This document shows positions 8,373 through 20,041 of a DNA stretch of 64,000 bases, one piece after another. This DNA comes from Variovorax sp. UMC13. Its GTDB lineage: Bacteria > Pseudomonadota > Gammaproteobacteria > Burkholderiales > Burkholderiaceae_C. Location: NCBI RefSeq assembly GCF_014170375.1, contig NZ_LZZW01000010.1, positions 186,001 through 250,000 on the forward strand, given 5' to 3'. The notes beneath the pieces were generated by a model. It did no database searches. It was not told where the DNA came from and was given only the letters and a program-made list of their open reading frames with translations. A program made the position numbers and the translations under genes. Each line of letters starts with the position of its first letter. Position 1 is the first letter of the stretch.

Positions 8373-9806
8373 TCAGCGGAAGAAAATGAAGGTGACGAGG
8401 ACGAACAGCGGCAGCAGGCACACGCCCGACCACGCCATGTAGCCGAAGAAGCTGGGCATGCGCACGCCGCGGTCTTCGGCGATGGCCTTGACCATCAGGT
8501 TGGGCGCGTTGCCGATGTAGGTGTTGGCGCCCATGAACACCGCGCCGGCGGACACCGCCGCCAGCGTGCTGGCATAGGTGGTCATCAAGGCCACCGGATC
8601 GCCGCCGGCGGTGTTGAAGAACACCAGGTAGGTCGGGGCGTTGTCCAGGAAGGAACTCAGCGCGCCCGTGGCCCAGAAGTACATCGCCGGATCGGGCTGG
8701 CCGTCGGCGCGCGTGACGGCCGCCACCACCGCGCCGAAAGGCCCGTTCGCGCCCGCCTTGAGCATCGCGATCACCGGCACGATGGTCAGGAAGATGCCGG
8801 CGAAGAGCTTGGCCACCTCGGCCATCGGCGCCCAGCCGAACTGGTTGGCGGCATGCACCGCGCGCGGCGTGATCCTGAGCGACAGCAGCGTCAGCGCGAC
8901 CAGGCCCAGGTCGCGCACCAGGCCGGGCAGGCCGACCGGCGTGCCGTACACGTCGAACACCAGCGTCGATTTCCAGGTGCCACTCATGAGCACCAGCGCG
9001 ACCACGCCGCCGAGCAGCCAGAAATTGAGCGCGCCGTCGAAGCCGATGCGCCGCGTGTCCGGGGTCGGATCGACCGGCAGCACGCCTTCCTTGCGGTAGA
9101 AGTGGCTATCGATCAGCCAGAACATCGCCAGCAGGGCCGCGGTCACGAACAGCGTCTCGGGCAGGATGTTGCGCGCCGTCCAGAAGAAGTCGACGCCCTT
9201 GAGGAAGCCCAGGAACAGCGGCGGATCGCCCAGCGGCGTGAGCGAGCCGCCGATGTTGGACACGATGAAGATGAAGAACACCACCACGTGTGCGCGTTGC
9301 GCGCGGTTGTCGTTGGCGCGGATCAGCGGACGGATCAGCAGCATCGAGGCGCCGGTGGTGCCCATGAAGCTCGCCAGCACCGCGCCGAGCGCGAGGATCG
9401 CCACGTTGAGGCCGGGCGCGCCCTTCAGGTTGCCGCGGATGTGGATGCCGCCAGCCACCGTGTAGAGCGCCGTGAGCAGCAGGATGAAGGGCACGTACTC
9501 GGCCAGCAGCGCATGCACGAACTCGGCGCCGGCCACGGGCAGCCCGAACACCAGGCCGAAGGGGACCAGGAAGGCCAGCGCCCATCCCGCCGTGACCTTG
9601 CCGTAGTGGTGGTGCCAGAAGGCCGGCACCAGCAGCGGCATCAGCGCGATCGACAGCAGCATGGCGGCGAAGGGCAGGCCCCACCAGGCCGACAGCTGGC
9701 TGCCGTCGAAGGCCGCCGCCTGCGCCAATGCGGGGCACAGCAGCAGAAGCAGCGCCGGCAGCGCCACACGTCGCAACGCCGGCGCGGCAAGAGCGCCGTG
9801 GCTCAC
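8373..9806 (-). CDS. Sodium:proton antiporter-like membrane protein (CitMHS/NhaD type)
   Basis: A 477-residue polytopic protein beginning with a cleavable-looking signal segment ([15 protein letters not shown]) and then about 11-12 hydrophobic helices. The segments [18 protein letters not shown] and [16 protein letters not shown] are the duplicated ion-transporter motifs of the CitMHS/NhaD/ArsB superfamily. Members annotated as sodium:proton antiporters have this signal-like N-terminus. The GTG start at 9806 overlaps the stop of pncB by four bases (GTGA), which indicates translational coupling. Transport of sodium, or of a carboxylate, is inferred from family membership only. Confidence 0.82.
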   Translation of the reverse strand: MSHGALAAPALRRVALPALLLLLCPALAQAAAFDGSQLSAWWGLPFAAMLLSIALMPLLVPAFWHHHYGKVTAGWALAFLVPFGLVFGLPVAGAEFVHALLAEYVPFILLLTALYTVAGGIHIRGNLKGAPGLNVAILALGAVLASFMGTTGASMLLIRPLIRANDNRAQRAHVVVFFIFIVSNIGGSLTPLGDPPLFLGFLKGVDFFWTARNILPETLFVTAALLAMFWLIDSHFYRKEGVLPVDPTPDTRRIGFDGALNFWLLGGVVALVLMSGTWKSTLVFDVYGTPVGLPGLVRDLGLVALTLLSLRITPRAVHAANQFGWAPMAEVAKLFAGIFLTIVPVIAMLKAGANGPFGAVVAAVTRADGQPDPAMYFWATGALSSFLDNAPTYLVFFNTAGGDPVALMTTYASTLAAVSAGAVFMGANTYIGNAPNLMVKAIAEDRGVRMPSFFGYMAWSGVCLLPLFVLVTFIFFR

Positions 9807-11014
9807 GCGGCGGGCTGCGCGATCTCGAAGACCTGGCGCAGGTAGGCCAGGTACTTCTCGTCTTCGCACATGTTCTTGGAGGGGGTGTCGGACAGCTTGG
9901 CGACCGGCTGGTCGTTGCAGCGGATCATCTTGATCACGATCTGCAGCGGTTCGTGGCCCAGGTCGTTGGTCAGGTTGGTGCCGATGCCGAAGGCCAGCTG
10001 GCAGCGGCCGCGGAACTGGCGGTAGAGCTCGATGGTGCGCGGCACCGTGAGGCCGTCGCTGAAGATCAGCGTCTTGGTCAGCGGATCGACGCGGTTCGCG
10101 ATGTAGTGCGCGAGCATGCGCTCGCCCCACTGGAAGGGATCGCCGCTGTCGTGGCGCGCGCCGTCGAAGAGCTTGCAGAAGTACAGGTCGAAGTCGCGCA
10201 GGAAGGCGCTCATGCCGTAGACGTCGGACAGCGCGATGCCCAGGTCGCCGCGGTACTCGCGGGCCCACGACTCGAAGCCGAAGATCTGGCTGTCGCGCAG
10301 CCGCGGCCCCAGCGCCTGGCAGGCCTGCAGGTACTCGTGCGCCATGGTGCCCAGCGGGATCAGGCCCAGCTTCATCGCATAGAGCACGTTGCTGGTGCCG
10401 GCGAACTGCGGCGGCTTGGCGCCGAGCTCGGGCGGCGAGACGACCGGGCCCAGCCGCGCGCTGAGGGTGCGCAGCACCTCCTCGTGCCAGGACTTGGAGA
10501 AACGGCGCCGCGTGCCGTAGTCGGCGATCTTGAGGTCCGACAGGCCCTCGGCCTGCAGCTCGCCGATCTTGGTCTCGAGCCGGCGGCGCCCCTCGGCCAC
10601 GTCGGCCGAGCGTTGCGTGTTGCGGAAGTAGACCTCGTTGACGATGGCCAGCACCGGGATCTCGAACAGGATCGTGTGCAGCCAGGGGCCCTTGATGCTG
10701 ATGTCGAGCTCGCCGCTGGGCAGCGGCGTGATGTCGATGTACTTCTCGTTGAGCCGGAACAGCCCGAGGAAGTCGACGAAGTCGCTCTTGATGAAACGCA
10801 TCGAGCGCAGGTAGGACAGCTCGGCGTCCTTGAACTGCAGCGAACAGAGCCCCCGCACCTCCTCGCGGATCTCGCTGGCGAAGCGCGCCAGGTCGACGCC
10901 GGGGTTGCGGCACTTGAAGCGGTACTCGACACGCGCACCCGGGAAGTGGTGCAGCACGACCTGCATCATCGTGAACTTGTAGAGGTCGGTGTCCAGCAGG
11001 CTGTGAATGATCAT
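9803..11014 (-). CDS. pncB: Nicotinate phosphoribosyltransferase
   Basis: A 403-residue enzyme, close to the 400 residues of E. coli PncB, catalysing nicotinate + PRPP to nicotinate mononucleotide in NAD salvage (Preiss-Handler pathway). Recognisable segments are the N-terminal [20 protein letters not shown], the GTRRRFS loop including the family's conserved basic residues near 165, and [12 protein letters not shown] near 345. The ATG at 11014 fits the conserved N-terminus; the upstream ATG at 11065 would add unmatched residues. It is the first gene of the five-gene operon running down to 4820, and its stop overlaps the antiporter start. Confidence 0.94.
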   Translation of the reverse strand: MIIHSLLDTDLYKFTMMQVVLHHFPGARVEYRFKCRNPGVDLARFASEIREEVRGLCSLQFKDAELSYLRSMRFIKSDFVDFLGLFRLNEKYIDITPLPSGELDISIKGPWLHTILFEIPVLAIVNEVYFRNTQRSADVAEGRRRLETKIGELQAEGLSDLKIADYGTRRRFSKSWHEEVLRTLSARLGPVVSPPELGAKPPQFAGTSNVLYAMKLGLIPLGTMAHEYLQACQALGPRLRDSQIFGFESWAREYRGDLGIALSDVYGMSAFLRDFDLYFCKLFDGARHDSGDPFQWGERMLAHYIANRVDPLTKTLIFSDGLTVPRTIELYRQFRGRCQLAFGIGTNLTNDLGHEPLQIVIKMIRCNDQPVAKLSDTPSKNMCEDEKYLAYLRQVFEIAQPAA

Positions 11015-11214
11015 GGTTCGGCGCGCTTGTCTCGGTGTCGTTAACGGCGTGCGCTCGATTATCACGGTCCCCGTCGGCTTGTGCCTACGGTTGCATCCCC
11101 GGGCGTCCTACCGGGTCGGGAATGCCGCTGCTTCTACAGTGACTTCACGCCGGCCACACAGCTCCACCGCAAGGCAGAGCGGCCATCGATTCACCGACCC
11201 TGAAGGAGACCGTC

Positions 11215-11448
11215 ATGAACAAAGACACCATCGAAGGCAACTGGAAGCAGCTCAAGGGCAAGGTCAAGGAGCAATGGGGCAAGCTGACCGACGACGACTT
11301 CGACGTCATCGCCGGCAAGCGCGACCAGCTGCTCGGCCGCATCCAGGAACGCCACGGCATCAGCCGCGATGAAGCCGAACAGCAGGTCAAGGCCTGGGAA
11401 TCGGCCGACGGACGCACCCCCAGCGCGCTCTGGTTCGAAAAGTACTGA
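11215..11448 (+). CDS. CsbD-family stress protein
   Basis: A 77-residue hydrophilic protein with the CsbD signature: MNKDTIEGNWKQLKGKVKEQ at the N-terminus, then WGKLTDDDFDVIAGKRDQLLG and an ERHGISRDEAE helix. CsbD/YjbJ proteins are abundant general-stress proteins of unknown molecular function. The start has a good AAGGAGA ribosome binding site. The 200 bp between this gene and the divergent pncB hold its promoter, but I could not identify convincing boxes. The secreted protein gene follows after 54 bp and may share the transcript. Confidence 0.93.
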   Translation: MNKDTIEGNWKQLKGKVKEQWGKLTDDDFDVIAGKRDQLLGRIQERHGISRDEAEQQVKAWESADGRTPSALWFEKY

Positions 11449-11502
11449 GCACCGACGAATTTCCCTTTCTCCAAAACCCACCCAACTCCAAAGAGAACTC
11501 TC

Positions 11503-11907
11503 ATGAAAAAACATCTGCTCATGCTCGCCATCGCCTCGACCTGCTTCATCGGCGTCCAGGCCAGCGCCCTGACCAAGGACGAATACAAGGTCGCCAAGGA
11601 AAAGATCGAAGCCGACTACAAGGTCGCCAAGGCGCAGTGCGACACCATGAAGGACAACGCCAAGGACGTCTGCAAGAAGGAAGCCGAAGGCACCGAGAAG
11701 GTCGCCAAGGCCGAACTGGAACAGCAATACAAGCCCACTGACGCCCACGCCCGCAAGGTCGCCGAGGAAAAGGTCGCGATGACCTACAACGTCGCCAAGG
11801 AAAAGTGCGACGACCAGACCGGTGACGCCAAGAGCGCCTGCGTGAAGCAAGCCAAGGCCGACGAAGCCAAGGGCAAGGCCGACATCAAGGCCATGAAGAA
11901 GATGTAA
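11503..11907 (+). CDS. Secreted Lys/Ala-rich helical protein with two Cx10C repeats
   Basis: A 134-residue protein with a signal peptide (KKHLLMLAIASTCFIGVQASA, cleavage near residue 23). The mature part is a lysine-, alanine- and glutamate-rich helical protein built from two imperfect repeats, each containing VAK followed by a Cys pair spaced CDTMKDNAKDVC or CDDQTGDAKSAC. In the oxidising periplasm each pair could form a disulfide that pins a helical hairpin. Such proteins are common in Burkholderiales and are sometimes mis-annotated as TolA-like; no function is established. It follows csbD and is closed by a terminator. Confidence 0.85.
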   Translation: MKKHLLMLAIASTCFIGVQASALTKDEYKVAKEKIEADYKVAKAQCDTMKDNAKDVCKKEAEGTEKVAKAELEQQYKPTDAHARKVAEEKVAMTYNVAKEKCDDQTGDAKSACVKQAKADEAKGKADIKAMKKM

Positions 11908-11933
11908 TTCGTCCGTCCCCGGACGGTTCGACG

Positions 11934-11960
11934 CGGCGCCTTCGGGCGCCGTTCGTCTTT
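11934..11960 (+). terminator. Intrinsic terminator after the secreted protein gene
   Basis: A CGGCGCC stem, TTCG tetraloop and GGCGCCG stem, followed by TTCGTCTTT. The T-rich side lies only on the plus strand, so it ends csbD-secreted protein transcription just before the convergent thioesterase gene. Confidence 0.7.
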
Positions 11961-12409
11961 CAGGCCCGAAGCGACTCGACCACCTGGCGCAGCGCGTCGG
12001 GCAAAGGCACCGGCCGCTGCGTGGCACGGTCGACATACACATGGACGAAATGCCCCTGCGCCGCCGCCTCGGCGGCGCCCTCGGCGAACAGGCCGATCTC
12101 GTAGCGCACGCTCGAGCCCCCGGCATGCGCCACCCGGATGCCGGCTTCCACCGTCTGCGGGAAGGCCAGGGGCGCGAAGTAGTTGCAATGCGTCTCGACC
12201 ACGAAGCCGATTGTCTGCCCCTGGTGGATGTCCAGCGCGCCGCGCTCGATCAGCAGGGCGTTGACCGCGGTGTCGAACCAGCTGTAGTAGACGACGTTGT
12301 TGACGTGCCCGTACATGTCGTTGTCGGCCCATCGGGTCGAGATGCGGCGGAAGGCGCGGTAGCTGTCGCGGTGCTCGGGCCGGGGGCGGGGGGACGGAGA
12401 AGACGTCAT
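11960..12409 (-). CDS. Acyl-CoA thioesterase, 4-hydroxybenzoyl-CoA thioesterase fold
   Basis: A 149-residue hotdog-fold enzyme. The segment TRWADNDMYGHVNNVVYYSW contains the conserved Asp and the GHVNN signature of the YbgC/FadM-type thioesterases, where the Asp activates water for thioester cleavage. The rest is standard for the family in length and order. It is a lone gene convergent with the secreted-protein gene and divergent from the phasin gene. The natural acyl-CoA is unknown; proximity to phasin and a 3-hydroxyacyl-CoA-type dehydrogenase suggests lipid or PHA metabolism, but this is weak context. Confidence 0.88.
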   Translation of the reverse strand: MTSSPSPRPRPEHRDSYRAFRRISTRWADNDMYGHVNNVVYYSWFDTAVNALLIERGALDIHQGQTIGFVVETHCNYFAPLAFPQTVEAGIRVAHAGGSSVRYEIGLFAEGAAEAAAQGHFVHVYVDRATQRPVPLPDALRQVVESLRA

Positions 12410-12519
12410 GGCGCGGCATTCTGCCAGCCCGCTGCGGAGGGAGCGCCACCCCGACCTGGCGCAAACTGGCCCGGTTTTAGACAGCGCTTCCTAAACTGCG
12501 GCAACAGGCGTCCAAACCC

Positions 12520-12547
12520 TTGCTTGCCGCGCGCATCTCCCTATACT
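12520..12547 (+). promoter_or_regulatory. Predicted sigma-70 promoter of the phasin gene
   Basis: A -35 box TTGCTT at 12520-12525 and a -10 box TATACT at 12542-12547, spaced by 16 bp. It lies 85 bp upstream of the phasin start, in an otherwise gene-free 222-bp gap. Confidence 0.55.
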
Positions 12548-12631
12548 TGAGCCCATGCTGCACCGCAACATAGACGAGACAGGCGCAGCGCAAACGTGAT
12601 CCATCCATCCACCATTTCTGGAGCTAATACC

Positions 12632-13189
12632 ATGGCACTGACCGCTGACCAAATCCTCGCCGCCCAAAAAGCCAACCTCGAAACCCTGTTCGGCCTGACC
12701 TCCAAGGCCTTCGAAGGCGTCGAGAAGCTCGTCGAACTGAACGTGACCGCTTCCAAGGCCGCCCTGAGCGAAGCCGCCAACACCACGCAAGCGGTGCTGA
12801 GCGTCAAGGACGCCCAGGAACTGCTGGCCCTGCAAGCCAGCCTGTTCCAGCCCCTGGCCGAGAAGACCGCCGCCTACAGCCGTCACCTGTACGACATCGC
12901 CCAAGGCGCCGGCAGCGAATTCGGCAAGGCTTTCGAAGCCAAGGCCGCTGAAGCGCAGCAATCCTTCGTCGGTCTGGTCGACAGCGCCGCCAAGAACGCA
13001 CCGGCCGGCTCGGAAACCGCCGTCGCCGTGATGAAGAGCGCCGTCGCTGCCGCCAACAACGCTTTCGAGTCGGTCCAGAAGGCCGTCAAGCAAGCCTCGG
13101 ACGTCGCCGAAGCCAACTTCAACGCGGTCTCGACCACCGCCGCGAACGCTGCCAAGACCACCGCCCAGACCGCTTCGCGCAAGCGCTGA
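12632..13189 (+). CDS. phaP: Phasin family protein (PHA granule-associated)
   Basis: A 185-residue, cysteine-free, Ala-rich helical protein. The N-terminus ([20 protein letters not shown]) and the following amphipathic helices match Burkholderiales PhaP-type phasins, which coat polyhydroxyalkanoate granules and control their number and size. The C-terminus is an Ala/Lys-rich tail typical of the family. The start at 12632 has GGAG upstream; the earlier in-frame ATG at 12596 would add residues without a ribosome binding site. It is a single-gene unit with its own promoter and a strong terminator, consistent with high expression. Confidence 0.92.
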   Translation: MALTADQILAAQKANLETLFGLTSKAFEGVEKLVELNVTASKAALSEAANTTQAVLSVKDAQELLALQASLFQPLAEKTAAYSRHLYDIAQGAGSEFGKAFEAKAAEAQQSFVGLVDSAAKNAPAGSETAVAVMKSAVAAANNAFESVQKAVKQASDVAEANFNAVSTTAANAAKTTAQTASRKR

Positions 13190-13232
13190 GCCCCCGACGC
13201 AAGTTGTCTCCGGGTCCTCCGCGGACCCTTTC

Positions 13233-13262
13233 AAGGCCCCGTCTTTCGACGGGGCCTTTTTT
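13233..13262 (+). terminator. Strong intrinsic terminator of the phasin gene
   Basis: A perfect 9-bp stem (GGCCCCGTC / GACGGGGCC) with a TTTC loop, followed by six Ts and preceded by AA. It sits 44 bp after the phasin stop. Confidence 0.9.
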
Positions 13263-13333
13263 CATGGGCGCGGGCGTGGCCCCCGGCCGGGCCAGTCTTC
13301 GATAATCGTCGCTCTACATCAGGAGATACGAAC

Positions 13334-14092
13334 ATGCAGATCGAAGGCAAGGTTTTCATCGTCACCGGCGCCGCCTCGGGGCTGGGCGAGGGCACGGCCC
13401 GGATGCTGGCGGCCCAGGGCGCCAAGGTGGTGGTGGCCGACATGCAGGCCGACAAGGGCGAGGCCGTGGCCCGCGAGATCGGTGGCGTGTTCGTGCGCTG
13501 CGACGTGACGCAGGAAGCCGACGGCCAGGCCGCCGTGGCCGCGGCCCTGAAGCTGGGCAAGCTGTTCGGCCTGGTCAACTGCGCCGGCATCGCCATCGGC
13601 GAGAAGACGGTCGGCAAGAACGGCCCGCACGCGCTGGCGGCCTTCAGCAAGACCGTGACCATCAACCTGATCGGCAGCTTCAACATGATCCGCCTGGCCG
13701 CCGACGCCATGGCGAAGAACGAACCCGAAGCCACGGGCGAGCGCGGCGTGCTGATCTCGACCGCCTCGGTCGCGGCCTACGACGGCCAGATCGGCCAGGC
13801 CGCCTACGCCGCCTCCAAGGGCGGCGTGGTGGGCATGACGCTGCCGATCGCCCGCGACCTGGCGCGCAGTGGCATCCGCAACATGACCATCGCCCCCGGC
13901 ATCTTCGGCACGCCGATGCTGTTCGGCATGCCCCAGGAGGTGCAGGACGCGCTGGCCGCCAACGTGCCCTTCCCTTCGCGCCTGGGCACGCCCGAGGACT
14001 ACGCCAAGCTGGCGAAGCACATCATCGAGAACGAGATGCTCAACGGCGAGGTGATCCGCCTGGACGGCGCGATCCGTCTCGCGCCGAAGTAA
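13334..14092 (+). CDS. SDR-family 3-hydroxyacyl-CoA dehydrogenase type II-like
   Basis: A 252-residue short-chain dehydrogenase. Visible are the cofactor motif [10 protein letters not shown] near residue 13, the aspartate after strand 2 (VVVADMQ) favouring NAD, NCAGIA, the catalytic Ser in [10 protein letters not shown], and the YAASKGG Tyr/Lys pair near 156-160. The C-terminal PGIFGTPML and [12 protein letters not shown] segments match the HSD10 / type II 3-hydroxyacyl-CoA dehydrogenase group of beta-oxidation. It stands alone after the phasin terminator, with a repeat element immediately downstream. Confidence 0.88.
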   Translation: MQIEGKVFIVTGAASGLGEGTARMLAAQGAKVVVADMQADKGEAVAREIGGVFVRCDVTQEADGQAAVAAALKLGKLFGLVNCAGIAIGEKTVGKNGPHALAAFSKTVTINLIGSFNMIRLAADAMAKNEPEATGERGVLISTASVAAYDGQIGQAAYAASKGGVVGMTLPIARDLARSGIRNMTIAPGIFGTPMLFGMPQEVQDALAANVPFPSRLGTPEDYAKLAKHIIENEMLNGEVIRLDGAIRLAPK

Positions 14093-14096
14093 GCGG

Positions 14097-14181
14097 CCCC
14101 CCCGAAGGCGTCGCGGCACTTCGTGTCCGCGTCGCCCGCACCGGCGGCCCGGCAAAGCCGGTTCCGCGGTGTCCCTGGCAC
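14097..14181 (+). repeat. Oriented intergenic repeat, copy A (short form)
   Basis: It shares the blocks CCCCGAAGGCG, GGCACTTCGTGTCCGCGTCGCCC, CGGCGGCCCGGCAAAGCCGG and TTCCGCGGTGTCCCTGG with the copies at 21275-21476 and 53015-53213. This copy lacks the internal C-run/G-run hairpin. It lies between convergent genes. Confidence 0.8.
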
Positions 14182-14192
14182 TTTCCTGCGCG

Positions 14193-15071
14193 CTACGCCG
14201 TGGCCTGCTTGGCCTCCAGCCGCTCGTACTGCGCGATCACCTGGGCGCCGAAGAGCACCAGGGTGGCGGCGATTTCCAGGCTCAGCAGGACCACGATGGC
14301 GGTGGTGAGCGAGCCGTAGACCACGCTGACCTGCGACAGGGTCGAGAAATACCAGACCAGCACGCGCCGCGTGACCTCCCAGAGCAGCGCGGCGGTCACG
14401 CCGCCCAGCAGGGCGTGGCGCAGCGACAGGTGGCCCACCGGCATCACCAGGTAGAGCGAGGTCAGCATGAAGATCTCGCCCGCCAGCCCCAGCAGGTAGA
14501 GCAGCACGCCCGAAACCCCGGACAGCGACCAGCTGTAGCCGAACAAATTGACGCTTTCCTGGCCGATCAGCTGCAGCGCCCCCGACACCAGCGTCACCAG
14601 CAGCAGGCCCACGCACAGGAACAGGATGTAGAGGTAGGGCATCACCGCCGACACCAGGAAGTGCCGCGAACGCTCGGCTTTCCGGTGGTGGAAGATGTTC
14701 GCCATCGCGCTCTCGAGCACGGTGAAGGCCAGCGAACTGAAGAAGATCATGGTCACCAGCAGCACCGGCCCGAGCACGTCGCGGTGGGCCAGGAAGTTGC
14801 GCAGCTCGTCGACCACCGCCCGAGACTGGCCGGGCAGCAGCCATTCGAGGTAGCGGCCGACCGTGGTCAGCAGTTCGGCCTGCTCGATCACGTGCGACAG
14901 CGCGATCACGCTCAGGATCAGCAGCGGCACCATCGACAGCAGCGCGTAATAGGCCACCGCCCCCGCCAGCAGCAGGCCCTGGTTGGCCTTGAAGCCCTTC
15001 AGGGCCGACCACAGGAAGCGCAGCGGGTGCTGGAGCAGCGGCGTGAGGTGGGCGAGGCGGAGGCTGGGCAT
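14193..15071 (-). CDS. YihY-family inner membrane protein (BrkB-like)
   Basis: A 292-residue protein with about six hydrophobic segments and the YihY/BrkB family features: LLLAGAVAYYALLSMVPLL at about residues 34-52, and NIFHHRKAERSRHF in the loop near 125. E. coli YihY was once called RNase BN, but that assignment was withdrawn; the family's function is not established. The start at 15071 fits the family N-terminus. It is divergent from dnaG across an 89-bp gap. Confidence 0.9.
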   Translation of the reverse strand: MPSLRLAHLTPLLQHPLRFLWSALKGFKANQGLLLAGAVAYYALLSMVPLLILSVIALSHVIEQAELLTTVGRYLEWLLPGQSRAVVDELRNFLAHRDVLGPVLLVTMIFFSSLAFTVLESAMANIFHHRKAERSRHFLVSAVMPYLYILFLCVGLLLVTLVSGALQLIGQESVNLFGYSWSLSGVSGVLLYLLGLAGEIFMLTSLYLVMPVGHLSLRHALLGGVTAALLWEVTRRVLVWYFSTLSQVSVVYGSLTTAIVVLLSLEIAATLVLFGAQVIAQYERLEAKQATA

Positions 15072-15160
15072 GGAATGGGCGGGATGTCGAGCGCAGTATG
15101 CCGGGATGCCCGCGCGCGCCGTGTCAGCCGCTTGCGTATGATTTGCCGCTCCCCGCCACC

Positions 15161-17236
15161 ATGACCATCCCCGCTTCTTTCATCCAGGAACTCATCGCGC
15201 GCGCCGACGTGGTGGAAATCGTCGGGCGCTACGTGCCGCTCAAGAAGGCCGGCGCCAATTTCATGGGGCTGTGCCCCTTCCATGGCGAGAAATCGCCCTC
15301 CTTCTCGGTCAGCCCGACCAAGCAGTTCTATCACTGCTTCGGCTGCGGCGTGCACGGCAACGCCATCGGTTTCCTGATGGAACACGCGGGCATGGGCTTC
15401 GTCGAGGCGGTGCACGACCTGGCCGGCCAGTACGGCCTGCAGGTGCCCGAGGACGACGCCTCGCCCGAGGAGCGCGCCCGCGCCGCCAACCAGCGCCAGA
15501 AGCAGGCCACGCTGACCGACGTGCTCGAGAAGGCCGGCGAGGCCTTCCGCAAGCAGCTGCGGCAGGCGCCCGGCGCCATCGAATACCTCAAGGGCCGCGG
15601 CGTCTCGGGCGAGGTCGCCAAGCAGTTCGGCATCGGCTATGCGCCGCCGGGCTGGCGCACGCTGGCCAGCGTGTTCCCCGAGTACGACAACCCGCTGCTG
15701 GCCGAAAGCGGCCTGGTGATCGTGGGCGAGGACGGCGAGGACAAGCGCTACGACCGCTTCCGCGACCGCGTGATGTTCCCGATCCGCAACGTCAAGGGCG
15801 AATGCATCGGCTTCGGCGGCCGGGTGTTGGGCGACGAGAAGCCCAAGTACCTCAACTCGCCCGAGACACCGGTCTTCAGCAAGGGCCGCGAGCTCTACGG
15901 CCTGTACGAGGCCCGCGCCGCCTTCCGCGACCGCGGCTACGCGCTGGTCACCGAGGGTTACATGGACGTGGTGGCGCTGGCGCAGCTGGGCTTTCCCAAT
16001 GCCGTCGCAACGCTGGGCACGGCCTGCACCACCGAGCATGTGCAGAAGCTGTTCCGCTTCACCGATTCGGTGGTCTTCAGCTTCGACGGCGACGCCGCGG
16101 GCCGGCGCGCGGCGCGCAAGGCCCTCGATGGCGCCCTGCCCTATGCCACCGACGTGCGCAGCGTCAAGTTCCTGTTCCTGCCGGCCGAGCACGACCCCGA
16201 CAGCTTCATCCGCGAGCACGGCGCCGAGGCCTTCGCCCGCTTCGTCAGCGAGGCCACGCCACTGAGCCGCTTCATGATCGAGGCCGCGCGCGAAGGTTGC
16301 GACCTGGGCAGCGCCGAGGGCCGCGCCCACATGACGGCCAACGCCCGCCCGCTCTGGAGCGCCATGCCCGACGGCGCGCTCAAGCGGCAGCTGCTGGGCG
16401 AGATCGCCGAACTGGTGCAGCTGGGCGCCGCCGACATCGAGGCGTTGTGGTCCGCCGCGGCCCCGGCGCGCGGCGGGGCCCGCCGTGACGCGCCCCGCGA
16501 GGCCTCGCGCGACGCGCCGCCGGACTACCTCGACTTCCCCGATGCACCTTCCTCGGACTACCAGGGCTACCAGGCCCACCCGGGCCCGCAGGAGGGCGGC
16601 GGCCAGCGCTACGAGGACGACGGCACGCCGATCAGCGCGGGATGGGGCAAGCGCAAGGACCGCGGCAGCTGGGGCGGCAAGGGCAAGGGCAAGGGCAAAG
16701 GCCAGGGCGGCGACTGGCGCAGCGCACGCGGCAGCTTCGGGTCCACCGAGGGCTCGGCGACCCGGCCGCGCCTGCGCCCGCCGGGCCGGGCCGACGTGGC
16801 GGCGCGGCTGCTGCTGTCGAACATGCACGAATGGGAAGCCCAGTCGCACGAATTGCACGAGCTGCTGTGCGCGCTGCCGGGCGAGCACGGCCAGCTGTTC
16901 ACCTGGCTCGACGGCCAGATGCACGAGCATGGCGTCCAGCCCTGGGCCGCGCTGCGCGAAGGCCTGCGCGGCCAGCCTTTCGAGCCCATGGTCGAACGCC
17001 TGATGAGCGGGCCGGACGGTGGCCCCGTCGCCGATCCCGAGGGCGAGCAGGCGGCCGATGCCGCCAAGGAATTGCGCAACGTGCTCGACTTCATGCTCGA
17101 CGACCTGCTCAAGGCCCGCCAGAGCGAGGCGATCGCCGCCGTGGGCAGCGATCCGCAGGCGCTGGAGCGCTACAAGGCGCTCGAGAAGCGGCGCCTGGAA
17201 CTGCGCCATCGCCTCAAGCCTTCGGTGCCCGGATAG
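15161..17236 (+). CDS. dnaG: DNA primase
   Basis: A 691-residue DnaG that makes RNA primers at the replication fork. The zinc site is C38, H41, C59 and C62 (LCPFHGEKSPSFSV and HCFGCG). The TOPRIM core contains EGYMD at 265-269 and DGDAAGRRAA at about 309. The C-terminal helicase-binding domain begins near 550. Between them lies a linker of about 100 residues rich in Gly, Lys, Asp and Pro, including an alternating Gly-Lys tract near 500-512, longer and more basic than in most primases. The ATG at 15161 gives the conserved TIPASFIQELIARAD start. rpoD follows after 335 bp; rpsU is not adjacent. Confidence 0.95.
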   Translation: MTIPASFIQELIARADVVEIVGRYVPLKKAGANFMGLCPFHGEKSPSFSVSPTKQFYHCFGCGVHGNAIGFLMEHAGMGFVEAVHDLAGQYGLQVPEDDASPEERARAANQRQKQATLTDVLEKAGEAFRKQLRQAPGAIEYLKGRGVSGEVAKQFGIGYAPPGWRTLASVFPEYDNPLLAESGLVIVGEDGEDKRYDRFRDRVMFPIRNVKGECIGFGGRVLGDEKPKYLNSPETPVFSKGRELYGLYEARAAFRDRGYALVTEGYMDVVALAQLGFPNAVATLGTACTTEHVQKLFRFTDSVVFSFDGDAAGRRAARKALDGALPYATDVRSVKFLFLPAEHDPDSFIREHGAEAFARFVSEATPLSRFMIEAAREGCDLGSAEGRAHMTANARPLWSAMPDGALKRQLLGEIAELVQLGAADIEALWSAAAPARGGARRDAPREASRDAPPDYLDFPDAPSSDYQGYQAHPGPQEGGGQRYEDDGTPISAGWGKRKDRGSWGGKGKGKGKGQGGDWRSARGSFGSTEGSATRPRLRPPGRADVAARLLLSNMHEWEAQSHELHELLCALPGEHGQLFTWLDGQMHEHGVQPWAALREGLRGQPFEPMVERLMSGPDGGPVADPEGEQAADAAKELRNVLDFMLDDLLKARQSEAIAAVGSDPQALERYKALEKRRLELRHRLKPSVPG

Positions 17237-17258
17237 GGCCCCCAGGGTAAACCACCCC

Positions 17259-17283
17259 TTGAAAAAGGGCTTGGCGCTATAAT
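17259..17283 (+). promoter_or_regulatory. Candidate promoter upstream of rpoD
   Basis: A perfect -10 hexamer TATAAT at 17278-17283 lies 289 bp before rpoD in the 335-bp dnaG-rpoD gap. The only good -35-like hexamer, TTGAAA at 17259, is just 13 bp away, so the -35 assignment is doubtful. The rest of the gap holds no gene I can support; it would be a long untranslated leader. Confidence 0.4.
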
Positions 17284-17571
17284 GTAAGGCTTCGCCTCGC
17301 GGCGAATGAAGCAAGAGCGACAGCAACACCTCCGGGCCGGCCCCACGCGCAACGCACTTCCCAACGGGAAACGGGTCAATACACCGCAAGGATTGCATAC
17401 CAAATGTTCGCCCTACATCTTGCTTCTTGAGAGGACTTCGGTTCGCTCGCACGACAGAGCCCTGCTCCCTCGTGTCGACGTGACCTGCTTCCTCGTGACT
17501 TGTGTCCGTGCCCGCGCCGGGTCAGTGGCGCCTGTGATTCCGCTTGTTTCATTCTTGTCCTACGAGGTCGT

Positions 17572-19923
<2,352 letters not shown>

Positions 19924-19940
19924 GCTCGCCGCGAACACCC

Positions 19941-19979
19941 GCGGCCCGGCCCCAGGCCGGTTCCGCGGGGTTTCTGGCA
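19941..19979 (+). repeat. Partial copy of the intergenic repeat downstream of rpoD
   Basis: The block GCGGCCCGGC, a short spacer, GGCCGGTTCCGCGG and TTTCTGGCA matches the right-hand third of the element seen at 14097, 21275 and 53015. Only this part is present, so it may be a remnant. Confidence 0.5.
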
Positions 19980-19987
19980 GATACCAT

Positions 19988-20014
19988 GAGCGCCTTCGGG
20001 CGCTCTTTCTTTTT
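19988..20014 (+). terminator. Intrinsic terminator of rpoD
   Basis: A GAGCGCC stem, TTCG tetraloop and GGCGCTC stem, followed by TTTCTTTTT. It lies 65 bp after the rpoD stop. Confidence 0.85.
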
Positions 20015-20041
20015 CCGCCCCGATCAGCCGGAACCGCCTGC

